The position numbers and the translations under genes were made by a program. Shown piece by piece: positions 34,688 to 47,300 of a stretch of 64,000 nt of DNA. Within the stretch, counting starts at the first letter, position 1, and every line of letters starts with the position of its first letter. Below the pieces are notes generated by a model, which saw only the letters and a list, made by a program, of their open reading frames with translations, ran no database searches and was not told the origin of the DNA. Origin of the DNA: Steromphala cineraria (Eukaryota; Mollusca; Gastropoda; Trochida; Trochidae); contig OU744721.1 of the NCBI GenBank assembly GCA_916613615.1, forward strand, positions 52,710,747 through 52,774,746. The letters run 5' to 3'.

Positions 34688-36758
34688 CTGCAACAGAAAT
34701 TTGAAATTTCTTAATCCTTTATTGGAGAAATTTGAAAGAGAACCTATAGCCAAAGAATTGTCAATATCAGCAAATGACATGATTTTATCAAAGTCATGGT
34801 TGAATTTTTTTACATGCATGTCTGATATGTTAACAAACTACACATACACCCTAGTAAGTGTGTTGTTAAGTGCCAATTGGGCAATATTTCATATGGGTTT
34901 ACAATAACCTACAAAGGGTTTATAGGTTAGGATTTAAGTACAGAAGATGAATACTTTTACGATATAATCTAACATCTGTAAATGTGTCACAATTTTTTGA
35001 CGACCTGATCTATGTCAAATGCTACCAGACTAATGCTAATGAACCCTGATTATTTAATTTTATGTTACATTGTGACTGCAGACAAATTTTATAAAATTAT
35101 GCACTTTCTAAAAAGGAGAAGAATAAATACATGAGATTTCAACAACAGCTTCACTATTTAAAGCAAACTTCTAGCATTATCGGTTCTTCCAGGATATATA
35201 TAAACAATATTGATTTTGTAATGTAACTTGACATTTAGTGTGTAAATCAGTAATTGGATAATTCAATTGAATAAAATATTAAATTAAGCATAAACTTTTC
35301 AACTTGACCTGAATATGAATATGGCGCATGGCAAAAAAGGACTTCTCTCACAACAAATATCAATATGAAACTGTTATCCATTTTGATATACATAACTTAG
35401 ACAAATCCATTTAACTCACTAGTGATAGGCAAAATTAAAGAACATTGGTCCCAAGGGGCAAATAGCACAGTTATCAGAAATGCAAATTTAAAATGTCCTC
35501 TCTCACAAGAAACAAACACAAACTAATCCCAACCTAAGAACAGAAAGGAACAACAATGTTCTAATATATAAGCCATCACATGAATGTTGCCAACCTTACT
35601 TACAGTAACAGAGCATATGCAAATAAGCTTTTCTATTGATTGAAGATATTCCTTAACAAAAATGACAAGAAACTCTTGAAAATAAGATTTTAATTTTCAT
35701 GTATAACCCTACTGTTATCATCTGATGTATAAAATTGACACAGACAAAACACTATACTGAATCAATATGAGACTTTTGTTGAACTAAAATCTTAACTCTT
35801 TGAAATTACTTAATCCTTTATTGGAGAAATTTGAAAGAGAACCTATAGCCAAAGAGTTGTCAATATCGGCCAATGTGATTTTTCTAGTTATGGTTTATTT
35901 TTTTCACTGGTATGACTGAAATGGTAATAAACTATACACATACACCCTAGTAAGTGTGTTGTTTGCATTTTGTTCAGCATTTTGTTAACATTTCACAAGG
36001 GCTTACAATAACCTATAAAGGCACAAGTCAACTGCACTAATGCAGTTTTGAAAGTACTAACTAAACCTATTCAAGTTCCTAAATACTACCTACACAATCA
36101 CATCATTAATTATTAACTAACACCTTCGTTAAGTTTCCTACTATCCATGGGATACTATACTAAAGCTTATATGTACAGTTTTGATTAGTTGTTGATCACT
36201 TTCTCGACACAACACTGAAAACAACACAACACAGAAATATCCGGCTGAACATGTTACACAATTTGTTCATTGTCTTCCCTCTCAACAAACCACCACAGTA
36301 AACTTCTATACAATACACTGAGCAAAATAGAATTTCATTATCCAATACTTGCTTTACAAACATGTTAGTAACTGGAGGCCTTATGACAAAGCCTTCGACA
36401 AAGTTTCAAAGACTCCACAATAATGAATCAATGTTATGTTAAACTGGTAATAAACCTGAATGACAAACAACACTGCTTCCAAATTGAGAACAGTTCCTTA
36501 CCTATATCATCAGATTCAGGTAGTTTTCTTTCACCACATACACAAACAAGTAAAGTCCAAACCACTTTCTGAGTTTGCAAGTTGCCTACACCATAAACTG
36601 AGGGCAGTTCAGAGACTGAATAAATCAGGTAGATCTGCAAGCTGTTAGTGACTACACATACTACAACACCGAGAGACATCTAACTACAGCAAGATGATCC
36701 AGTACAGGGGACCTACAAGAGAGGGCGGGCGAGGCAAGGCGGGGCGTAAGTGTAGCCT

Positions 36759-38397
36759 CTACGTATTGAGGTGGTGAGAACCCACCCCATTCTCTACAGG
36801 GTCGGACTGCTGGCCCTTCATCCCGGCCGGCCACATGTTTGGGGGTCCTGCGTCTCCGCTCATCCTAGGGTTGAACATCGAGGGGTGGGGGAAGTTACTG
36901 GGCACACCGTTAGGGAACATTGCCATCAACATCTGCGGGTTCTGCAACATTTAGTTTTCCAAGAATGAGTCTCATTTTGAAAATGAACATTTATTTGTCA
37001 AAATTGCAAGCAGTTTTGTCCAAGTCTAAATCTACATCTGCGGGTTCTGAAACAACTCTCATATGAGAATATATTCTTATAATTTTACTTTTCAAGCAAT
37101 TTTGTTCAATTTTTTCTTTTTCATACAGTTTACTGCAAAGACATAGGATATTTAATCCTTTGATAGGATTCAATATCCTATCATATATATGAATAAACCA
37201 GATCCTAAATATTACTAATGATTAAGTGTTGTACTTAAACATTGATATGGATCAACCCCTGATACCTTATTAGTACATAAAAGGGTACAAGCTATGCCTA
37301 TATAACAAACCTAAAGGTGAAATTTTATATAATCAAAAAATCATTTCTGTGATGGAAACCTTTCAAGGGAACTCAATGCATTGCTATTTGTTGTACAATT
37401 GAGTAATTACTCAAATATAACACGCTGCTGTACAACTAATATTTGGAAAAACGTATCATCAACATCTTACAGTTCAGAAAATAGGAAATTTCAGATCTAT
37501 ATGGTATTGCAGGGCGCATTATAGCAGCAATGGAAGAACTACTCTACTCTAGGCTGTAAAACAATCTGGGTCTGCAAAGCATGCCCACGCATAAAAGCAC
37601 TTTAATAAACATTATTATCATCATCATCATAGTGAATCTCACCTGGAAACTCTGCTCCATTGCCGCCTCTAATGGGAGGCCTTCTGGAAGTGAGTTTCCC
37701 TCCCCGGTCTGTTCCCCACTTGTCCCGTCCCCCTCCCCACGTGGGTACGCCATCGTCCCTCCGGTTATCACAGATGACGTCCTCACTGACGCTTGCATGG
37801 ACGCGTTTGTCATCATCGGAGATGTGCTCGGGGTCCACTCAGGGTTCAGCTCTGTAATGAGGAATTAACTTTGTATGAGAAGTTGTTTCAATTTGAACCT
37901 TTTCTGCTGTAGGACAATGTGTCATAACCTTGACATTACAATTAAAGGGTTGAAATCCATTGAGACAATATTTCATTTGAGTCAAATCAGCAGAAAGCAA
38001 TTTTAATCTTATTTCAAAACAAAAGTTTGGAAATTTACAAAAATAATCATAGAAGATAAAAGCGGTATTTGATTACATAGATACATCAATATTGCTCTGC
38101 AACAGTCTTGATCCTTATTTTAACTAATTATTCTATGATTCTATCATGCTAATCACAAAGACTCCGCTCCTGTACCTGTCATAGCAGAATTGAGGCCCCA
38201 GAGTTTGCTGAAGTCCCCGACCGGACCGAGATTGCCTGGACCTGGAGCTCTACGGTGACTACGCTCGCCGCCAATCGGTCGCGGCACCCGGCGGTCATCA
38301 ATGTTACTCTTGACTGAATCTGGGAGAGGTGGAGTGCCAACAGGCATTGGGGATGTGCCTCTTGGGGGGCCGATTGGACCGGGCGAATTACTCTCAA
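36759..38397 (-). CDS. ANKHD1: MASK C-terminal exons and stop
   Basis: Exons 38176-38397 (PGPIGPPRGTSPMPVGTPPL, VPRPIGGERS, FSKLWGLNSAMTG), 37643-37851 (ELNPEWTPSTSPMM, ending AAMEQSFQ) and 36759-36941 (NPQMLMAMFPNGVPSNFP, PPNMWPAGMKG, then TAG). RPIGGER resembles PPIGTER, and NPEW resembles NPDPAWNP, of the vertebrate C-terminus. The reading frame closes at TAG 36759-36761. An alternative last exon may replace or follow part of the final one (see 34649-34687). Confidence 0.85.
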
Positions 38398-41300
38398 CTG
38401 AAGCAAACATGTATGAGTGATTAGCTTGATGTTTTCTGAAAAGTTTACAAGTCAGTTTCAAACGTCAAAATTATTCAACACGTCAATGGTAAACATGAGA
38501 TATCTGGATCTCTTGATCATAAAGTGCTTTACAGATTGATAAATTTGTTCATGTGAATGTCCAATTTAGAAGTAATCAAAGGTAGAAATTTAAACAAAGA
38601 TCTAGGATTCTTACTGAAACTCATCAGATATCTGGACTTATAAATCCAAAAAGCTAGGATCATACATTCACAAACAATCAATCAACAAATTAATTTATTA
38701 ACAGGCAATCAAGGGCACAAATTGAATAAATACCTTGTGACATGCCAGCCATAGAAGGAGCACTGTTTGGCCGAGCATGTGGGGGCATGGGTGAAAGACC
38801 CCGAGACATCATCTGAGGCAGGAAGCCCGGACCTGGACTCTGCACGTTGTTGGGACCCGGAGGACCGACAGGAGGGTTCTGACCCCCGCCCTGCCCCATC
38901 TGGTTCCCAATCTGACCGAGTTGGTTGTTGCCCATCTGACCAGCGGCCATTTGCTCTCGACTCATCTGGTTGGGGAGCTGGTTGGACATGGACATCTGGC
39001 TGTTCATCTGGTTGGGCATCTGGTTGCTTCCCCCCATCTGGTTGGGTAGTTGGTTGCTTCCCCCCATCTGGTTGGGTAGTTGGTTGCTCACAGAGCTTAG
39101 GTGCTGAATCATCTGCAGCTCATTTGGCATTTGGAAGTTTCCTTGTGGAAGGTTGGAGTAGTTGAGCAGCTGCTGTGCATTGAGAAGCTGTTGCTGAATG
39201 GCTTGGAGAGCGTGCGGGGGAAGAGGGTGAAGCTCGGGAGGAATTCCACCGGGGAGGCCGTTCATTATCTGATTCATGTTGCCGGTAGAGATTTGAAAAT
39301 CTGGAGCGTTGGGATTCAAAGTACTTTTTATCTCTGGGAGCGTCATTGGTTGATTGGGCATACTGTACTCATCTTTTTGACTAGAGAGTGAAAGAGAGGA
39401 GAGAGAGAGCTGGTTGGAGTCAAGCGGGGTGCCTGCTTGGCTGCGTGGAGAGAGACCACTGGGGGTGGACGTGTTGGACCGAGGAGACATCCCTGATGGG
39501 GGCATTACGCCTCGGTATCCAGGTGCTCGTGTCATATCCAGTTCACTCATGTTAGCTGGCATTCCTTGGACAGGAAGATGAAAATTTTTAAAAGCTGGAT
39601 TCTTGGGCTCTCCATCTTGTCGAAATTGAGGAGAGCCTGTTCTACCTGGCTTGTATCCAGGTGCCTTGGCTTGCAGTGACGGGTCGACTTTTCCATCAGC
39701 ACTAAGGGCGGCAGCCACATTGACGTTGGTGAGGGGACTGGACATAGTGGATACAACTCCTGCAGCAGCTACGCTGGCAAAGTTCATCTTATCATCATCT
39801 TTCTTCCCCAGGATGGAGGCCCCATAGGTACTGAAGAGGTTGCTGAAAGGCAGATACTCCCCGGGAGTCGAGGACCCTGGAGAGGGAGTAGCCGACCCTT
39901 GCTGACCAACATTGCTGTTAGAACCACGATTTGCCACAATGGGCAAGGGCTGGGGATCAGGTTTGGGGGCCTGCCTAGTTAGCAGCTTGACAGTGCCAGC
40001 AACAGGCTTGTTGGTTGATTTGTTGGTGGTGGGTTCCCTGGAGTCAGGTCTTCCTCGGGGGGCGGTAGCACTTGAAGGAACAACCTTGACAGAGGAGGAG
40101 GAGGAGCTATAGGACATAGAGGAGATAGTGGAGTTAGTGAAGGTCACTACAGGGGAGGTGGTGCTTCGTCGGTCCGCTGGGAACAGCTGTCTCGAGGCAG
40201 TCTTCTCCCCACCCTGATGGTTGGGTACCGGCGAGTTGGTGTGACCAGACAGCTGTTTCTGGGGGCTCCTTCGTGGAGAGGAAGGTACCGTCTGAGTTTG
40301 GCCTGAACCCTGCCACACCATGGACTGGGAAGTGCTGGAGCTTTTCACCGAGGTGGTGCTGTTCCCCTGGCCGGACATGGGCTGTCGGTTGCTGGACGAC
40401 TTGTTGCTTGTAGCCGGGGACTTAGACGAAGTGTTTCCACCTGATCCTGACTGGTTATTACTCACTGACAGGTTGGCTGCGTGGAAAGTTCCGATAGCAA
40501 AATCCGCAATGGTAACAGTTGTTGGTGTTTTCACCTTGTTTTTAGCCAGTATTTCTGTCAGTTCTTTTTCCGGCTCTTGAACCAGAGCCATTATCAGGTT
40601 ATTTGCTTGTCTTGTAGCCTCAGCAGAACCCCTGAAAGACAAATATAAATATCAATAGAACATTTTAATTTTTGAACATTTTATAATTGTCTCTTTTATA
40701 TCTTTTAACTGATCACTGACAAATCAAAAGTATTTATTGCAAGCTGAGAAGATTTTAGTTGTTGTACATTGAAAAAATATCTGCATGATAATAAAGCAAA
40801 AGCATTTATTGCAAGTAGTCTGTAGTTGTATGTTGACAAAATATCTGCAGAATGATAAAGCTAGAGACGACGTACTTGATTGTGATGATGCGATCTCCCG
40901 AGCCCTTGGGTTTCTCCACCTCAACGTGTGCACCGGACACCTCTCTGATAGCATTGATGTTGCAACCTCCTCGTCCTATCACACGGCTTATGGCATTCGA
41001 GGGAACAGAAACCTTCTTTGACCTGAAACAAGAAAGTAGTTACCAGATATAAATGCCCTCAAATGAAAAGATGAGTTCTTTATAGGCTGCAATCTATCAA
41101 TGTTAATTTTGAAAATCTGCATTTAGTCAAAACAAATTTATTAACACTGCTGTGCCATGTTTTTATTTGTAGCATATAATATATAACCTCAAAATTGAAA
41201 AACTTTCAACAAACAAGATCTTAAAGCTCCAAAGTGGATACCTATGAAATACGCTCAAGAATCCTGTTACATCATGAAGGAAAGATAAATCCAATATTTT

Positions 41301-44300
41301 CATGTCCATAGGGATTTAAACCTGGGACCTCCTGGTTAAGAGTCCTACACTCTACCTGTTCGGCAAAAGAGATATCCCTCCAGCCGAAGCCAGTAGGAAT
41401 GCTTTAGACCTCACCCTGTCACAATTATAGTATTTGAATCAGCTGAGCTCCTCAATACTCTCTTTACTATCAGGTCGAAGACTTAGTATCTCTGATGCTG
41501 ATTATTCAAGGCTGTGTTGAGATCACTACTCACTTCCTCATGACCTCTTTCCATCCTTCCTCCTTCTTCTGACCTCGCTTGGGACTGGCGATGACCGGAG
41601 CTGCTTTCAGGGAGAGGGTGTTGGGGGCCATGTCGATATTCTTCTCGCTGTGGTGACCAAGGTTCTCCTTGCTTGTCAGCGGGCCCGATTGTTGCCTGGA
41701 ATTGTAGTGGTTAGGAATATTAGTAAAAGCACACTTTTTCGACTGTTCAGTTTCCTTTCTCACAAAACATAAGGAAGATATGGATTCTTATATAGACGAA
41801 CAACTTCTAGAATGCAACTCTAGCCATTCACTAAACATAGCCTGGATTTTATGCTTCTTATAAGAGCCCATAGGATCAAGTGAGTTAGTGGTTTGGGAAA
41901 TATTTAAACCATTAGCATCATCTTAGGATCAACATCAGATGACAGTAGTTTGTCAATGTAGAACAGAGTTTGGTAGTCTTATGTCAAACTAAGGAAAGAT
42001 TAGATCATTGTTTTGTGAAAAGAAAGCTCTACAATGAAAGTGTAAAAATCAACTTACAAATTGTTCTTGGTCTTTGTAAGTTTCTCGATTTCCTTCTCGG
42101 ATATCTTTGGCACGGACCCAAAGTCGTCAAGATCTCCAATCCCTGCGGAGTGCACTGTAATAATTTTTACCCTCATAAAACTTAAATGATTCTCTATAAA
42201 GTTAAGTGCCTGACAACTGTGCTTAACCCAATTTTGAGGTGCTGAACTTCCATTTTATCTCATTACCCACAATTACACCTCAATTACTAATCCTCAAGGT
42301 AAGGCTTTTAAGGCAAACTTATGTTAAATTCCCCTTTTGTCTTTTTACAGAAATTAAGCAACTTCAAAAGAAAAACACCCGAGTATAAAAAAAATATTAC
42401 TGCCCTTAACCTGGTAACCTTTCTTCCACACTGGTTTTGAGGTTTTTGTTAACATATTTTTTGACAAATTCACATTATCATACTAGCAAATTAAATAGCT
42501 CATTTCATACAAATTATATCTTTTTCTGGTTCATTACCTCCAAAGAAAAGACAATGACTACTCACATTTGCCGGCAGATTTGATCAACAAGTCAGGGTTG
42601 TTGTTGTTGTTAGCCTTCTTCCTGCGTCCCTCTCTGTCGCGGTCCCTCTCGCGGTGATGGCCACCGTGTCCCGACCTTCCGCCGGTGGTGCTCATGCGGC
42701 TGGTGGTTGTGGTGGTGATGGTTGTGGTGAGCACGGTGGTCACCTGACAAGCGATGGTGTGGGGGACAAGGGGTACACGTGGCTCCAGGTTCTCAGGTGG
42801 GGTCATTCCCTCGCGCTCCTGTCGACTCTTGTTGCGCTTGTTCTTGCGTGACTCCATGCTGCTAGAGCTGGGCACCAGTGTTCCATTCTTCCTCCCGTTC
42901 TTAGGCTCAGTATTGGTAGTCAGGGTTGTTCCTAAAGGTAAAGGGATTGTCATGATTATTTTATTGAACTATACATCTTTATTGGTAGTCAGGGTTGTCG
43001 CTAAAGGTATAGGGATTGTCGTGTTTATATTATCGAACTACAAGCAAAGTTTAGGATGGTATTCATGATAAGAATCTTATTTCTTAGTTGATCTTTAAGT
43101 TTGTTCTGATTATTGAGCTAACAAACTACTTTTTGATGATTTTATTGATCTAGACGAACATCAGGATATTATTAATGATGAACATGATCATGTCCAGTTG
43201 GTCAAATCCTTTTGTCAAACAAATTAAAAGAATTCACAGACAAGCTTGATGAAAGACTCCAAGTGAGACGTACCAATGGTGGAGGTGGTTGTAGCGGAAG
43301 GTGGTTCTAACGGTATCTCTTCTTCCTTTTCGGGAGGAAGTTCTTCTGGTTCAACTATCTCCGGCTCGGGGGACGAATTCTTGCTGCTGCAAATTAATAA
43401 AATCCCTTAATTAACTCAGTAAGAGATGTATTTGACAATGACAAAGGACACAAATATTTTACTGAAACACTAGACAAACAAAAATCCACACCATTTATAG
43501 GGGCTGTAGCATATTGTCTTTTTCATGAATGTAAATTTACCGTATGCCAATTTTCTTCAGGAGGTTATACATTACATGTAAAAACTTTTCCATAGTTGTA
43601 GAAGAAATTATAAAGTTTATCATGGAAAATACCAAGCAAGAACTCATGGGTGTCCATTATTGTGTGAACAACTATTTATTTGAGGAAGGGACATTGAATC
43701 TTAACCTAAATGTCTCGTTTTTAAGGGAGTCAGAGATTGTTTAATGCCGCTTTTTTGCAATATTTCAGCCTTTAGTGGCGATTGGTTTCTAAGGGGTTAA
43801 TATTAAGTAAAATGTGCCACGCCCACCTGGAATCTTTCTCCTTGTCCTTCTCCAGTTTCTCCTTCCTCTTCTTCCTCCTTCTCTCCCTCTTCTTGGCAGC
43901 CTGAGCCTTCTTGTTTTCCTCCACCTGTCGCTCCTTGTCTATCTCCTCCAGCAGGATAGTCGCGTTCTTGTTTGCCTCTGCCGCCTGGCGGTCCTTCGCG
44001 TTCACGATGATCTCCATACACTGCTGGCACTTCTTCTGTAGCTCCTGTATCAGAATGGTGATGATAATTATGGAGATAAAAAACATTATTGTTGTCGTTA
44101 TTACAATGAAAATTCTGAAATTTATTTGTGCATCATGATAAGATTTTTAAAGCAAAATAACATGTTACTATATGTTTTTTTTACGTTTTTAATACTAATA
44201 TCTAAATAGCATTAGAAATGATGACTTAGCAAAACAAAAGAAATGTCAAGGTACTGTAAATTCCAAGGTACTATGTACTTTGATGTGACAATTCTCTTGT

Positions 44301-47300
44301 TATTCAAGCAAACCTAAAATTTTATGATGTATGATGGCGTACCTTGTCGGTAACAGTTGCAATGTAGCGCTGTAGTTCTGGGTCGGATGGGAACTGACTA
44401 ACATGTTTGACCATCCACTTGACTACCTTGATGTGACCCTTACGAAATGCGGCCATCAGACATGACACTTTGCGGTTGTCCTGGCTGTCGATGTCAGCTG
44501 TTGATGTCACCAGTAACTGTACCACATCAAGGTGTCCTCCTGAAGTAAGGAAAATAGGTATAGCAAAATATTTTTAAATTCAAAATATGGTTATAATAAT
44601 GCTTTCTACATTTTACTCAAAAGGAAATCAACAAAGAAATATTCATGTCTAAGATTTTTATTGAGCAATGAACTTGTTTCTCAATGTACAACTTCCTCAC
44701 CAGATATGACTTGCACCTATCTTCTTTTTGTCTCATTATGCCATAATTTGGTATTCATAAGAGTTTTTTGCACTGATTGGGCAATATTTCAGCCATTAGC
44801 AGCATCCTTGTTCATGAACAGCACACATTTTGAACCTCCAAATCATTTCTTTTAGAACTACTAAGTTCAGGTGCAACAGGCACCTAAAAACCAGTGACAC
44901 GGCAGCAATGACACACAGACAGACAAAGTTTATTGCATTCAAGGCATCCGGCAAGAGTTACAATTTCATGTTATAAATAGTAATACAAAGTTCACGATAT
45001 ATTATACAAACTAGTGTAGTATAGACCTAGATTTCCGAATTTCGCCACGAAGATCTTGTGCATACTTTATGTACATCTTTGCTTTGCCTTTTTAGGTTAG
45101 TTGCTCAAAGAAAGCTGAACAAGAGTGGTTATGTGAATAGGGTTTACATTTTATCAGCAATATTGCAGCTATTAAACACATCTTTTAAGAAGCAAACTGA
45201 ACCCTTCATGCTACTGAGAATTAAGAAAATGATAAAAGGCTAGATTGTTGATAGAGGCTGGCAGGAGTTATGCAATCTGGGTCAAGTTGCTTCATCAAAG
45301 AGGCCTTTTGAGAAGAACTGAACTTTCCCTACCATTGCAAGCAAGCCAGAGAGGGGAGTTGCCCTTCTTGTTCTTAACATCGACGGCAGCGCCCCGGTGT
45401 AGCAGCAGCTCAACAAAGCGGTAGTGTCCCTTGTCGGCGGCGATGGTGAGGGCGGTGTCGCGGGATGAGGGGACGGGGGGAGCGTTCACATCGGCTCCTC
45501 TCTCAAGCAGTACCCTGCCCACCTCAACGTATCCGCCTGATGCGGCCTCCATCAAAGGGGTCAAGCCAGTCTAGGAACAGAGATGGAATCGTGAGATAGA
45601 TAATATCAATCTAATGTCATTGATCAAGCCTTCACTATACAGGTCAAGCCAGTCTGTGTATGGAGATGGAATTGAATATGACGGTAGAAAGATTTCATAA
45701 ATATGTGAGTGGACAAAATTCACAAAATTGATTTAAAGTTCATTAAATTATCAACAATTTATAATCATACAAGGATCCCGAAATAGATTGAGTAATTTAG
45801 TTGTGGTTTAATAACTTAGCCATTTGCAGCTTCTAGAAATGGAATTACCTCTAATCACCTTAGTTTTCACAAGCAATTTCTCAACTTTTTTTCTGATTAA
45901 ATTTGAACAGAACCTATATTGTTCTAATATTAAAGATGACATACCTTAGCTCTATGCTCAATGTTTGCCTTCCTATCCACCAGCAGACTGACAACTTCAT
46001 GTCTTCCTTGGAAACAAGCCAGTGTTAATGCAGTGTTCCTGTTGGTCTCAATCTGGAAACAGGAAATGTCCATCATTACTTTAAAATAAGTTTACTCTTT
46101 ATCACAAATTACCCCTTGAATTAGGTTGATACTTCTAAAAGTCAAGTTTAGAAAATAACCAAATGAGAAAGCACTGACAATCTTATAATAAAATTTCATT
46201 AAAAAAACAACTCTTTACTGTACCTGTGCATTGATATCACTGCCCATGTCTAGTAGTAACTTCACTGCCGCAGTATGCCCATTCATTGCCGCCAACATCA
46301 GTGGTGAAATGCCCAACTTACTGCCAGTTCTTGAAAGAGAAAGGCTATGTTGTATAAAAGAATACATAATTTCAAAAAGTTTTACTATTCTTAAAATTTA
46401 TCAAAATAATCTTATCATGCATACAATAATTTTGAAGTAATTTGCAAAGGTTTCCCTTACCTAATCAAGCATTGTCTTCAAGATATGTCACATAATATTA
46501 ACAGACGAGTAAGTCACTGTAATTAGTTCCTGTAAAAGCAAGAACTTGTGGGAAAGATTATCAATCCCTCATCAGCCAGATTTGAAATCTCTTCACATAG
46601 CCAGGTAATGACCATATAATTACGAACATAAACATTCCCTGTACCTGGAGTTAATCTCTGCACCGTGCGAGAGAAGCAGTTTGATGATGTTGACGTAGCC
46701 GCCCGAGGCCGCCAGACTGAGAGGAGTGTAGTCAGACACATTGCGATGCTCCTTGTTGGCTCCTCGAGCCAGCAGCAACTCCACAACCTGCGGTAGAAAG
46801 TTTTGTTGTTCATTGCAACTAAGGAAATATGCAACCCAAGATTGGAAGCAGTAGAACGATATAACTTTACTTTACAATATACACATAAATTGATTAGTCA
46901 ACAGAGATCAGTTAGAGATGAGCAGATATGGAAAATGTTGTGAAACACGTCCAGATTACTAAAAATTTTGTAAACATAAAATCATTCTTAAGAAATAATT
47001 TCAGAAATTGAATAGCAAGAAAAATAAGGGTTGATGTTAATATAGAGATGACTGTACCTCGTATCGTCCCCCTGAGCAGGCGAGAGATAGAGGGGTGTCC
47101 TTGGTTCTCTCCGACTGAGCCTCAATGTCTGCCCCGTGATCCAACAGTATCTCCACCACGTCCACGTGACCAGCAGTTGCAGCAAGGATCAGGGGCGTGA
47201 AACCTAAATGTGGAGCAATCAGTTATCTTCCGTATCTAACTAATTACAAGGGTCCCCTGCTTTGTATATCAACATAATAATCCAAAATGTGTCTAGCACT

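Larger units (their letters stand above)
34340..36758 (-). other. Probable MASK 3' UTR region with a ~220-bp duplication
   Basis: There is no open reading frame apart from the 12-codon candidate exon. The segment 34700-34917 recurs at 35799-36022, nearly identical for about 75 bp (CTTAATCCTTTATTGGAG...) and then diverging. The first 60 nt after the stop include a GC-rich stretch (36720-36750). Confidence 0.5.

Noticed and set aside
38767..40580. Plus-strand frames opposite the large MASK exon
   Set aside because: Shadows of a compositionally biased coding exon; no splice sites or family match.
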